DNA from: Sthenelais limicola | Taxonomy: Eukaryota; Annelida; Polychaeta; Phyllodocida; Sigalionidae | NCBI GenBank assembly: GCA_942159475.1 | Contig: OW804094.1 | Coordinates: forward strand, 61,562,966-61,626,965 | DNA: 64,000 bases | Direction: 5' to 3' | The notes under the pieces: generated by a model | Told to the model about the DNA's origin: nothing | The model's database searches: none | The model's input: only the letters and a program-made list of their open reading frames with translations | Position numbers and translations under genes: made by a program | Shown: one piece after another, positions 39,801-46,329 of the stretch | Layout: every line of letters begins with the position of its first letter | How positions within the stretch are numbered: the first letter of the stretch is position 1

Positions 39801-42344
39801 TAGTTGAGACCATTGTCCGAAGGAGACGAATCTACGAAGTCGACTCTTCTTCCTGCAGTCTTGAAACCTGCCGGAGTGCTAGGCAAGCCCTGGGCTCGCA
39901 TTTCCGTGCTGTCCGTATTCTGCGAAGGCTGTTGCACTCGCGGATCCGGGCTACCTTGAGGCAGAATCGCAGGATATCTCCGATCTAACATATCGATCAG
40001 ATATTGGGGGCAAACCGCATGTTCGTGTAGACCACGATAAAGCCGCTGCACACGCTTCAACGGAAGTTGTTCGTGCATTACCCACAGTAAGTCGAGTGTT
40101 CCTCGAATTTCACCTTCAGCGATTTCGCCTGGTGGTTCTCCCGTCTTGTCGTAAGAACAAAGAACGGTAGTCAACTGGTCCATCATGACCTTCGCGTCAT
40201 CGCTCTGTCCCAGCGGGACTGCTGTTTTGACGGTTTCCGGCGGCTTAACGTCGGAAAGCTCCGACCCATCCGCCTCGCCTGTCTCGACGCTGAAACCCGC
40301 ACGCTCTACGAGCTTGCGAAGATTGTCCTCGTTGTAACACGAGCGCAACCCTAAAACATTAGCTACTAGTTTCTCAACCAAGCTTTGTGTGTCCGGATTG
40401 ACGATCAATCCGTCGGCACGCATATTGTCTATGTGTGCAACTACTTGCTCTAGTTGAGCAAATGAGTCGTTCGCAAAATTTTGCGCATCGCCCTGACGTC
40501 TCGTTAACATCTGAGCGAGAGCCTCGCATGCTCGCTGCTCGGCTTCAGCCTTGGCCGCGGCCTTGGCTGCTTCCTCGTCGCCAAGAGTCATCGTCTGACT
40601 CTCAGCATCGGGGATCCTTTCGGGAACTTCCCTACTCGGCCCTAGGCTCACGGCACCAATGTAGTGAACCGCAGATTCGTGGGCGTGAGGTTACGAAATT
40701 CCGTAAAGAATCATGAATACGAGGAGATTCGTTTGAACCTGGTTTATTTCCCAAAGGTATACAGTTACAAAGGTATTGTCACTGAAGCAAGGGTGCTTAA
40801 TTTGAACAACAGAAGTATCTCGGTCCGCGGCGCGGCTCGAGTCCGTAGTGTTAAGCGAAGCCTGGATCCCCTTGCGGAGGTAGTAGTATCCTCCGCCTAC
40901 CGTCCGTCGGAGGGTGTCTGCAGTGTCGTCTGCACGGTGGTCGTATGTCCCCCCCTGACGGAACTGGCCGGAACTGGTGGTAGTCGTCTCCGGCGCTGGT
41001 AGAAGTGCCCCCGCTGTCGTAGCCTGGATGGTGTTTGGCGATAGTCGACAGCCTCGCTGTATTCCGGGTGGCGGACCCACTACATATCTTTTATTAATTG
41101 GTTATGGGTATTTTATTATGTTCTCATTTTCATTTAATTTGTTAGTTTTAATTTGTTAGTGGTTAATGTTCGATTATAATTGAAAGGGTTACATATGTGT
41201 ATGCTGTTTTTACAATTTTTTTTTTTTTTTTATTATAGAAACATAGGGGACATGATTCTCCACAGGTGAGCGGAGATATCGAAGAAATCCATTCTCCACT
41301 AGGCGGTTAGAGGATGAGGTTATGGTGATGAGGGTTGATTATGGCTGCCGTGAACCAGAACAAGGCGAAGCCGAGTTCTGGTTCCGGCAGCCATAATCAA
41401 CCCGAAGTACCATAACCGAATGCTCTAATGCCTTTAGTCCCCTTTTGTTGGGCTGTTACTATCATTTCTTCATTACAATTACACTTGAACTCAATATACT
41501 AGGCCCTCCAACAGCTGCGACGACCGCGAATTTCATGCGTGGCCAGCCCCTTCAGCTCAGTCAGGTGGCGGCACCATCGCCACCGCTAGCAAAAACGACT
41601 TCCGCCTTAGACGTCCCTCTATGGCTCTCCATTCGTCCCCGCCAGACCAACAAACGGGGACTAAAGGTGAGCGGAGATATCTAACAAAACGATTCTCCAC
41701 AGGAGAGCGGAGATATCGAACCAACCCATTCTCCACGGATGCGCTTTGCCGCCCCAGTTACGGTATATTCGCCACAGTTGTTTGGGGAAGAGGCAAACTT
41801 CCCATCTAAGAAGATTGCCATTGGCAGCACACTGTTTCTCTTTCCCTCATATTTGAATCAGAAGCCGGCATTGGAGCTTGTTTCGATGTAATACTTCGAA
41901 CATTTCAGATGATCTGGGCACTAAGAAAACCGCCTTACTAAGAAAACCGTTGTGCTTTCCCCCCGCAGACTAACAATATTGGAAGAATGTTTGCTGGACT
42001 TTAAGTCATTTTTAGACACGCCCTCATCCCCTAAACAAGCCATTATTCTTCACCTTGGTGGTGCCATTTATGCCAGTGTTGAAAAAGGGTGGCCGTGTCT
42101 AGATATAAGGAGGTGGTGGAAACCCACACCCCTCCACACTTCCCTAAAACCCTCAAAAACAGGGGTGACAGTTTGGCCCGACAAAATTCTTGATTTTATT
42201 CGATGCATGTATGTTGTCAGGAATGATTACCCCTATCATTTTAAAGATGAGAATGTAAAATGCGGACACACGATCGAAATCGAATGTAAGAAGTGCAGCC
42301 CATATGCGGACGTTGTCCACCCTAAAATGGTGTGTAATGTGTAA
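27869..42344 (+). CDS. PC4-like putative ssDNA-binding/coactivator protein, five exons, split by a Gypsy element
   Basis: Exons 27869-27877, 28184-28282, 41239-41265, 41703-41887 and 41969-42344 have AG/GT borders and phases 0, 0, 0, 2; they add to 696 nt, giving an uninterrupted 231-residue protein. Exon 2 is basic (residues about 5-15). The last exon contains AIYASVEKGWPCLDIRRWW, a gap, then GVTVWPDKILDFI. This matches the beta-strand/D-I-R/W pattern followed by G-I/V-x-L/W of the PC4 (p15) single-strand DNA-binding domain, though my assignment is from pattern only. It ends with several Cys/His. Intron 2 is about 12.9 kb because the antisense Gypsy lies in it; intron 3 looks newly created (see 41266-41702). 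A TATA pair lies upstream and AATAAA at 42413. The frame is intact, unlike the Polinton core genes. Confidence 0.65.
28467..28891 (-). repeat. 3' LTR of Gypsy element
   Basis: 425 bp with TG...CA ends, almost identical to 40660-41084. On the minus strand it is preceded by the purine tract GAGGGGGCAG (about 28892-28901), the expected second-strand primer. The open frame inside each LTR is not taken as a gene. Confidence 0.95.
29339..30883 (-). CDS. Gypsy extra ORF C (long coiled coil, unknown)
   Basis: Frame open from 30883; no ATG before the one in SETEMEVDPH (about residue 69), so translation may depend on -1 frameshifting from ORF B, which it overlaps by about 79 bases. Residues about 80-240 are a charged coiled coil containing three 15-residue repeats of the form (R/W)QAE-x-x-RL-x-QEEA-x-x. 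The rest is low-complexity Pro/Ser/Thr and ends in an acidic segment (SDKSVEISDGEEHELLQE). No enzyme motif, signal peptide or membrane helix. The stop is about 450 bp before the 3' LTR. Confidence 0.7.
   Translation of the reverse strand: MRAEPAIPPGFAPGDRQTAKPLFGGIGRGTPTHAPARAPTRVATTKVPSTAGASALANETPLCGSETEMEVDPHEGSTARKEEEKAAAQRCFEQGRVEAERLRVQRETTLAETRLVKEALERKLREEETLRQAEDLRLQQEEAALWQAEEQRLRQEEAALRQAEQQRLQQEEAVRQQLAETAKREAFEQQRLLDKEQSARDMAFFCEEDEKEEAERQQAKLNREIQELRETESRLRVEALNSRRPAFPLSHGIEPPSIQIVDPAGIPMDTGGTLISVTDLTRQRENQSVCTDTGLTPRMSAATWGPNMLPGSQSAEAEDSAGVTPAASSTPRSYRPPRGDVSSATKRLSFIEEKTLVARPAPPPSGEASPKLKEALPSMDTSTKGPLASVPAAPLPVTAPTGTSVEGVEGNGDAIALPWPRTDEGTTPVDHLAAAGSGSDKSVEISDGEEHELLQESDSDTALIYDDLGQEDNVVVVPDSRFDPFDEALIGNLSLHGISKTEGDAEAKEAGEFV
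30805..31935 (-). CDS. Gypsy extra ORF B (zinc finger and coiled coil, unknown)
   Basis: ATG at 31935, overlapping the stop of ORF A (ATGA). About 376 residues. The N-terminus has a C2H2-type finger, C-x4-C-x12-H-x5-H (CPIGYC ... AHGSKEPH). A Lys/Asp/Ser-rich stretch (KGSDKSDKSDRSDTEKR) and a Pro/Ala-rich linker follow, then a predicted coiled coil (about residues 250-320) with LVERVNLLDTQVNGL and RRENQELHAEVTLLRAQ. This recalls a nucleic-acid-binding, multimerising protein. The end overlaps ORF C in the -1 frame. Not known to me from described Gypsy elements. Confidence 0.7.
   Translation of the reverse strand: MTPVWRCPIGYCPVTGDRRSDIVAHGSKEPHKMARKKAVDKIMPVLERVGVSYLPQWGYKSTLHLASATSEAILRNAKEQNFTSKYPLEKDITKPKRTGKTKRKKKGSDKSDKSDRSDTEKRPEKRPKLVPAPIPDRNAWLDGYKIPSSKEKEFPTLPAPTGLTVLQKSHRPAPAAAEGRAPSATVPDPQPGPSRPTAAARAPPPEVDRAGIARTRKVVADRAAVLRQALQESLEGFCVDIAETYRPLDNVDRLVDSQAEIAQLMEDLNRSLNEQELLVERVNLLDTQVNGLRRENQELHAEVTLLRAQAAQRAMRPASPPPPRVETAPPVQNPILRLEQRKLEVREKFELCAQSRPFLRVSLRVIVRPPNLFSEV
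31932..32531 (-). CDS. Gypsy extra ORF A (199 aa, unknown)
   Basis: Starts at 32531 with ATG (MSDDSGHSAAESFGE). The N-terminal 50 residues are strongly basic with RKRRVRRERDRRLKRE, then Ser/Asp-rich; a more folded-looking part follows (FPDYLEYHKAVSVEEYKRFF) and the C-terminus has two Cys pairs (CPFLLC and CVKC). I do not recognise a family. The stop codon overlaps the ATG of ORF B as ATGA at 31932-31935, an arrangement that allows termination-reinitiation, and ORF B is in the -1 frame. Its position 3' of pol is where retroviral env or accessory genes sit, but there is no signal peptide or membrane segment. Confidence 0.75.
   Translation of the reverse strand: MSDDSGHSAAESFGETAANRKRRVRRERDRRLKREVEGPSSHSDDSEASPSDGLKDPDAAAGKYRRHKALNAAAKKLKWGDGKKPVLSLLPANERERKEAVRDPSEVDRFPDYLEYHKAVSVEEYKRFFETCTNPRKVLRTADLAYSFESDRKLQMAMLLYEESSRCPFLLCRTEALVGKPQISRGFSSPDTCVKCIPP
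32532..34151 (-). other. Gypsy spacer between pol and the extra ORFs
   Basis: About 1.6 kb inside the Gypsy element without a long open frame on the coding strand. It holds the promoter-like region listed separately. I recognise no envelope-like or RNA feature in it. Confidence 0.6.
32795..32977 (-). promoter_or_regulatory. Internal promoter-like region upstream of the extra Gypsy ORFs
   Basis: On the minus strand TATATAAG lies at 32802-32795, about 265 bp before the ATG-proximal start of the first extra ORF (32531). Behind it are three copies of TTCRCGAGYRRTGTCA (plus strand TGACAYYRCTCGYGAA) at 32845-32860, 32899-32914 and 32962-32977. A TATA box with three regularly placed upstream copies looks like a second promoter for a subgenomic mRNA. 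Confidence 0.55.
34152..38561 (-). CDS. pol: Gypsy Pol polyprotein (PR-RT-RH-INT)
   Basis: An uninterrupted frame of 1469 codons. Protease: FLYDTGATTSLVSK (near residue 165). RT: YPLPRIDDCLEALGG, FKVMPFGLCNVPATF and the catalytic YLDDVIIYG (near 600). RNase H: FILDTDASGTAMGAVLSQ. Integrase: H-H-C-C zinc finger (RYHGPASAGHFGH ... CPECNVRK), core Asp in RISMDILSG, Asp in QTDGGPEFDG and Glu in GQAERFNR, followed by a GPY/F-type domain (KWDGPFKITRALGGNSYVVD). The far C-terminus adds a basic tail with the AT-hook-like RRGRPPKHKKG. No ATG lies near its start; it needs frameshifting from gag. All catalytic residues are intact, so this copy may be able to move. Confidence 0.97.
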   Translation of the reverse strand: MTWVSQGSGDETRKFDGTHDGRGNPSVARSGKRPPEGSYNLGRSGRQAERNKEETGVMEGEDPTRPADTKPWSKESVSSVRAIPRDRGMGLDGRYTDAGTALLAVSSTAGGERCVKNLTSSAASRDLSIPIDVVAIVDRWYVPVTVGTRRGEFLYDTGATTSLVSKQFYESLARKPDLLASRVRVKPLAGGTPVTMGYAVFDFEIAGRSYPNACLVVDGLGGGEEAVLGQDFMWRYDTSITGPGKMLLEGGKNHVFCRRKGAISTAFLREDVRLAAFEVKVASVDVSLPENDVGYIMESDVGLQVDGLVEGCDTYVSSAHCHELPIMNPTGLAIVMPRGTPVASAYEVAANFTGDYSHLADARAESVNGSSTGGKRKLTSDSCSITSIPELESIIEGAEVADTETLKEVRELVYAKKRVFRLQGEQLGFTNRVLHSIATGDTKPIKLPFRRVPLAKQEALDSQVSKMLAEDKIEEGNGPWAFPTVLVPKPDGSTRVCVDFRRLNNVTRKDSYPLPRIDDCLEALGGNAWFCTLDLESGYWQIAMDPDSKEKTAFTTSTGLYQFKVMPFGLCNVPATFQKMMTEVLRGLNGKICVVYLDDVIIYGATIHDAITNTGLVFDRLMAYGLKLKPKKCRLFRKEVQYLGRIISKEGIRADPEKTRAVVTWPIPLTVKDIRSFLGFASYYRQFIPSFNDLVRPLQETATAGQKVLRYKLTWNSELDDAFEATKKALLSTSVLAYPRASGQFILDTDASGTAMGAVLSQVQDEQERVIAYASNSLSKSQKNYCTTYRELLAVVYYVRKFKHYLYGTDFIVRTDHSSLTWLMTFKEPENMLARWLLDLQQYGVTNKGVIQDRPGKKHENADGLSRRPYSRCKRTDCDDCGAHKAAIAGFVGEGTGTDDNLVSVNQTIREQQRTDDTITRIMGFLENNREPANLTSESDEFRTIWSHKTDLCLEEGVLTFKWRKPSTGHVFPRIVLPFDQRLPMFRRYHGPASAGHFGHARTKDALRRRFFWPAQSGDVKRWIQLCPECNVRKTRKGVNKSPLQKELTGERFSRISMDILSGFKTSTRGNACVLVIVDYFSKWSEAYCLPNHKAATVAWTVFRNWILRFGAPRAIQTDGGPEFDGELFRELCNLYDTKKQTTLLYRPQANGQAERFNRVLVEQLSCYADYGADDWDTYIPCIAAAYNNTINASTGCTPHSVVFGTEAYTPADLIHGVPRNGLDFPSGSGFIEDLCKNLRKSHEYVRRTLKKTAIAQKRHFDLSATNRSFEVGDWIYRYYPPKAANKYGAKWDGPFKITRALGGNSYVVDTAAGGVKWSGDLMKSVLDPDKRGELRKTTGLEQAPEYRRLVAAGRDVVSLEKGKAVAGQELAKSLEKTLLRKVNLANRRGRPPKHKKGCTKETVSPPKRPTPLPNQQNKGRKPLVPKADKPDKLVQRGSEVPNPTRPPDVATRGIGKRVSRRPVRLGIG
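38558..40591 (-). CDS. gag: Gypsy Gag polyprotein
   Basis: The first ATG in frame is at 40591 (the frame is open further upstream to 40651), giving about 677 residues. Gag builds the particle that packages the RNA. The central part contains a capsid-like region with WEEYLASAINYAEL and RLRVILDTK, and the C-terminus has one CCHC zinc knuckle, CWLCGKTTHLQANC (C-x2-C-x4-H-x4-C). An acidic/serine-rich segment and a lysine-rich one lie between them. Gag ends in TGA at 38558, overlapping the pol frame by four bases (TTGA) in the -1 frame, so pol is probably reached by -1 frameshifting. No internal stop is present. Confidence 0.93.
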   Translation of the reverse strand: MTLGDEEAAKAAAKAEAEQRACEALAQMLTRRQGDAQNFANDSFAQLEQVVAHIDNMRADGLIVNPDTQSLVEKLVANVLGLRSCYNEDNLRKLVERAGFSVETGEADGSELSDVKPPETVKTAVPLGQSDDAKVMMDQLTTVLCSYDKTGEPPGEIAEGEIRGTLDLLWVMHEQLPLKRVQRLYRGLHEHAVCPQYLIDMLDRRYPAILPQGSPDPRVQQPSQNTDSTEMRAQGLPSTPAGFKTAGRRVDFVDSSPSDNGLNYSLTNVSIPLLDNDLQPKRGLSTGHEPDYRSTGPTSTTKCRRSMMPEMEASVVYNEDRPAEVRLYGSTGKGENPKPKNLKPFRNGEDWEEYLASAINYAELCGWQEETLMRELIMATSRHVNQSTWGNSRSLTLSDVVTRLRVILDTKTEEQRQEEYRSRVQQPGESLQHYGEALLTLCKRAYEGQYLEHMKKESIRIFCTGLEDKFLGMWVQTNRPKSMQDCVDLATDFVRAGGPEAYQRVLDSTQGQSSKFKTRGYKFYGQRKDKERKASYAAAEAEAQSDSDSSADETSGASTATEVPDSDSESELIADFAAFQAMRKDVRKDDSKKSDRSTKKAWDKTKTLSKSSKKIVTKTDYRKKDTKATRPEPACWLCGKTTHLQANCHYLKKFRAFVAKENGEESNSLEDKSTKGN
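40645..40658 (-). promoter_or_regulatory. Primer-binding site
   Basis: One base inside the 5' LTR the minus strand reads TGGTGCCGTGAGCC. TGG complements the CCA end of a tRNA, as expected for an LTR element primer site. I do not assign the tRNA. Confidence 0.75.
40660..41084 (-). repeat. 5' LTR of Gypsy element
   Basis: 425 bp, matching the other LTR except for three positions that I could see near its start in plus-strand order. It should contain the main promoter of the element on the minus strand; no clear TATA box was picked out. Confidence 0.95.
41266..41702 (+). other. Intron-like insertion flanked by duplicated exon sequence, with long hairpin
   Basis: The exon text TCTCCACAG|GTGAGCGGAGATATC at the left is repeated at the right as TCTCCACAG|GAGAGCGGAGATATC, so the duplication itself supplies the 5' and 3' splice sites. 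Between them lie a hairpin (41318-41417; arms GGGTTGATTATGGCTGCCG and CGGCAGCCATAATCAACCC extended outward by further pairing) and a second inverted repeat (CCTTTAGTCCCC near 41431; GGGGACTAAAGG near 41657). A third partial copy of GGTGAGCGGAGATATC starts near 41666. Splicing at these sites keeps the PC4-like frame open. Confidence 0.6.
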
Positions 42345-42424
42345 TACCCCTAAATTGGGGCATTATTAATTCGCTTTTATTGTATTTTTATGCTATTGTT
42401 GGTGAAAATTTTAATAAAAGAGAG

Positions 42425-42593
42425 TATATAAACCATTTTGTTTGTACCCATTATTCACTTTGAACCCACCAACCGATCAATCATCATCAAACTGGTTTAC
42501 CCGACAAGAACTGGAGATTCAAAACACTATAAACAAATGGCGACATATCGATATATAATACGTGCTATCCGAAGGATTTTAAAAATGAAGTGA
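42425..42593 (+). promoter_or_regulatory. TATA-box promoter with a tiny ORF
   Basis: TATATAAA at 42425 is followed about 110 bp later by ATG (42537) opening an 18-codon frame with six basic residues that stops at 42593. It resembles the promoter at 27766. Whether the short frame is a peptide, an upstream ORF or the first exon of an unseen gene cannot be decided. Confidence 0.4.
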
Positions 42594-43034
42594 ACAATTA
42601 CAAATACATTGGTGATGTGTGTTAATGTAAATAACACGAATAAGAAAAGTAAAATCACTAAACGGGATCAAAGAAAATCGGAACGTAAATCACCAGAGAG
42701 TGTCAACAAAAGTCGCATAATGTGAATTTTTTATATAAAAATCGCAGTTAACTCAACAATGAGGGAAAGTAAAACGATAATACACAAATCTTTTTTTTAT
42801 CTTTTTTTTTTTTTTTTTACAAATGTTCGATGTACAACCAGTTAAATAAACATAGTTAAGAAGATATGAGTGTTTTTGTTGTGATTTGGGTATGATGCCA
42901 CCATTTTTCACCGTGTTAAATGCTCCCAAAGAACTCCACCAAATCTAGAAAATATAAAAATGAGATATATCATACGATTATTTACCAAAGAATATTTACT
43001 ACACACTATTTTACATATAACATCTTGATTGTGA

Positions 43035-44320
43035 TTAAAAGAATAAAATTCGCGATATTATCTCACCATTTGCACCATTTTCAACTAGTGTGTGGGACGC
43101 ATGTGACGGCATGAACTTATCAAAGTTAAACCCCATATTTTCCAATTCGTTTGGTGCATAGTTCATAGCCCCCATTTCTTCAAACCTGAAATCAAATTAT
43201 GATATACAAATAAATGTTAATATAATATAAACGATATATTAAAATCACCTTAATGAAGTAGTGTGTGGTAATAAAAGCGAGGGAACTATGTACTTACTCA
43301 CACTCCCCTTGTTCTGGTAATATTGGGGAATAGTTTATAGCCCCTATTTCCCCCAACCCCCCTTTTTTCGGTGGAATTGGGGAATAGTTTATAACCCCTA
43401 TTTCTCCAAACCTGGAATAACACCATAATATTGAAATGAACATCAATATAATATAAATATTATATTTGAGCAGTTTTAATTGACTATGTTACGATAATAA
43501 AAGTATGGGGATATATACATACCCACTCCCGAACATGGAGTGCTCCTGAAGCGAATTTTGTGGTGTGATGGAGACGAAATTATCTTGAACAGGAATGCCC
43601 ACTTCAACCATAACGTTTTCCAGAATAGGAGACCTATATAATGGGAGTAAACTAGCAGTAAAGTGACTTGTTATAACATATTTCTATTTTGTGGTGTGAT
43701 GGAAACGGAATTATATTGAATACAAATGCTCAGTTGAACAATAGCGTTTTCCAGAATAGGAGACCTATATTCCACTAATTTATTGTGGGGTATACATACT
43801 CTATTTTTTCAACAAATTCCATTGTTTGTTGCCCCTGTGGGTGTGAGGGTTTTTTTATTTTTCGCTGAACCCGTTTTACTTTATCCTTACATCCAACCGG
43901 TCTTCCTCTTTTTTGGGGGGCTCCTTCTTTTCCCTTTTTCATGGGTTCATTCCTCGGGAGTTTGGATTGATGGGTTAAATTAGAACCCACACACTCTGTC
44001 ACAAGTTCGCTGACAAGGGCGTCTATAGAATTTTTTATTTTCCCATCAAATTCTTTTTCCAATTCATGATCATTTTCTCCACTTTTTTGCCCCCCCATCT
44101 CTTTGTGAATGTGCTTTAATGTTCGACTTAACCTATTATAAGAAACGATATCAGCTATGCTCCTGGAAAAAATAAAAATAAATAAAAGTCCACAAGTTTG
44201 ATTATACGTATTTTTTTTTTATTTTTTAATTTTTCTAGTTTTAGAAATTGTAAATCACGCCTCACCTGACATTCCTGGTGGTAATCCTTGTTTCGAACTA
44301 GGGGGTTTGCTCGAGAACAT
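43035..44320 (-). CDS. AT-hook protein with duplicated micro-exons (unknown family)
   Basis: Read on the minus strand, exons 44320-44266, 44154-43800, 43633-43523, 43411-43298 and 43185-43035 have AG/GT borders and matching phases (1,2,2,2) and total 786 nt, giving 261 residues. It starts MFSSKPPSSKQGLPPG. Exon 2 carries QKRGRPVGCKDKVKR, an AT-hook-like minor-groove DNA-binding motif within a basic stretch. Exons 4 and 5 carry three copies of the motif (F/L)-(G/E)-E-(I/M)-G-(A/V)-(I/M)-NY-(S/A)-P. A decayed copy of exon 3 (about 43693-43770; SPILEN start shared) lies between exons 2 and 3 and lacks a donor. A nuclear DNA-binding or core-like role is inferred from charge only. It sits between plus-strand genes inside the presumed Polinton. 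Confidence 0.65.
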
Positions 44321-46329
44321 AAAGAATTTAATTTAATAATATATTTCGCGCGTGTTCAACACTGACTAAAATACAGAGTATTAAATAGCCAATGGGACTC
44401 CATTTGATAAATAAGTCCAATTTGTGTTTATTCTAGCTCTTGGTTTATTTGTAAGCAATAAAGATCCCATTGCAGTTACAAAGGCAGTGTACAAATCTCA
44501 GGTAAGTTCAGGCAGGCTGCAGTGGATACAGGCCCTTAATTGATGTGTCACTTGTAGCTCACTCATTATCCATGGAAAGTGGTCACGCTCAGCCGCACTT
44601 GACAAGGGCTTGTCCTAGTTTCTTCCATCGAGAGAGCTGCGGGTAGTGGTAGTTAATGATGCGCATGTTGGTCCCCGGTTGTTTCTCCGTTCTGCCTTCA
44701 TTTAGAGTTCTCTATATATACCTTCTTCCTGTACACTGTTATGAACATTGATACCAGTGCATGCACTTGTATATGGGGGCATGCAGGATTATGACTAATT
44801 CTTCCTACCAGTGCCCTGGCCTCTGATTGGCCCTCAATACACTTACTCCCTAGAGAGTGAACATTTACATGTGGGTTTATGTATGGTTATAACTATGGTT
44901 ATAGAATAGATGTATGGATACATTAGTGATACACATATACAGTCAATGGGGGTGGTTGTATATATAGTTATCATTGACACTGCCTATGTAAGGATATATA
45001 TTCCTAGGGATTATACATACATATATATATAGGGGCTATACTGATATACAGGTGCCTACATTGGTATATACACATATATGGGGTTATATTGGTATTCAGG
45101 TGCTTACATTGGTACAAAAAGGTGTAACAACTGTCATGCAAATTATACTGGTACCTAGTAACTATATTCATGGCATGAATACAACATTCCCATATGTCTA
45201 TATATGGGCAGATCCATATAAGGATCCTTTCTCCAGGTCAGTTGAGTACAGGAACTATATTTAGTGTGACTAGGAAACATACACACGAGTGGTTATATAT
45301 ATAAAGCTAATGGTTACAAGCAGGATATATAGTATGCTAGTGATTTCACATATATAGTAATTAATGATTACTGTTTATAATATAATAAATATATTCATGG
45401 CATGAATATAACAATCCTTCTTATATTTCTTTCGAGATCCATTAGTATTTTTTTTCTTCCACGTTTTCTGTTTTAATATCACGGTGTGAACTCAACTGGC
45501 GTCAGCTACATTGTGAGTTGTGTTATGCCCCACTTTCCCTATTCAATCTGAAAAAAGAATAAAAACAACCCAAAAAAACCAACCCACAAAAATCACGACA
45601 TAACTAACACTATTTTTAAGTTAAGATTTAACAAATAATGCGCTTTATTTAGGGGCTACTATAATTCTTTTCCCCATCCTATGGATATTATAAAGTCAAA
45701 GATTACGAAAGAATAAATGTCCCTTTCTTTACAATCCATTCGCGATTACCCTATCACTTACGAGGCTACATCTCACAAATCCCACAACCAACTAATACCC
45801 CTGTATCCCACAAATAAACAAACTGGAGCTATTGTGACACTCACGTATCAACTGGTTGGAACTTTGAGGGGATGGGGGGGATTGAATTAAATCCTTAGAA
45901 TAACAGTCTGTGACTGTCTGTGGGAAATTTGGATGCGCTATTTTGTGTCAAGAAATAAAATAGAGGGGGCGGTGTAGCCAGAGTTGGGCGTCTCATACCG
46001 AGTATAGTGGGTTGTGCGTGCGACCGAAGGCGCTTATACTTTCCCAGGCGGCTGGGTCGATGGCCGAAGGCACTTATACTAGCGCAGTTGTACGCCGGAG
46101 GGGGGATCGCGCAGTTCTCCATCATGAACAGAAGTCCCGGGACCACTAATCAAATGATCTTTTTAATGAAAATAGGGTTGATTGAGGGGATTGGGGAATT
46201 AGGGGTATTACAGACATGAATGAAGCAAAATCTTGTTTTTTATAAAAAACAAAATCTAAACTCCCATGTTCCAATTTCCGGTGTGTATTCCCTTCCGGTG
46301 TGTATTCGCGGGACACAACCATTTTGAAA
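44321..46329. other. No gene recognised; AT-rich with short repeats
   Basis: Contains repeated TATATA/TATATGGGG words, two copies of the palindromic ATATTCATGGCATGAATA (about 45167 and 45392), and two copies of CGAAGGCGCTTATACT-type sequence (about 46024 and 46062). Upstream sequence of the LRR-like gene should be at the right end. Confidence 0.5.

Larger units (their letters stand above)
28467..41084 (-). mobile_element. Complete 12.6-kb Gypsy (Metaviridae-type) LTR retrotransposon, antisense
   Basis: Two 425-bp LTRs, TGTAGTG...CACTACA, bound the element and are flanked by the 4-bp target duplication TATC (28463-28466 and 41085-41088). I saw only three differences between the LTRs, so insertion is recent. 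Read on the minus strand: primer-binding site, gag, pol (protease, RT, RNase H, integrase), a spacer with a promoter-like region, three further ORFs, purine tract, LTR. The order RT-RNase H-integrase is that of Gypsy. The element is visibly GC-richer than the DNA around it. It lies in intron 2 of the PC4-like gene, in opposite orientation. Confidence 0.97.
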
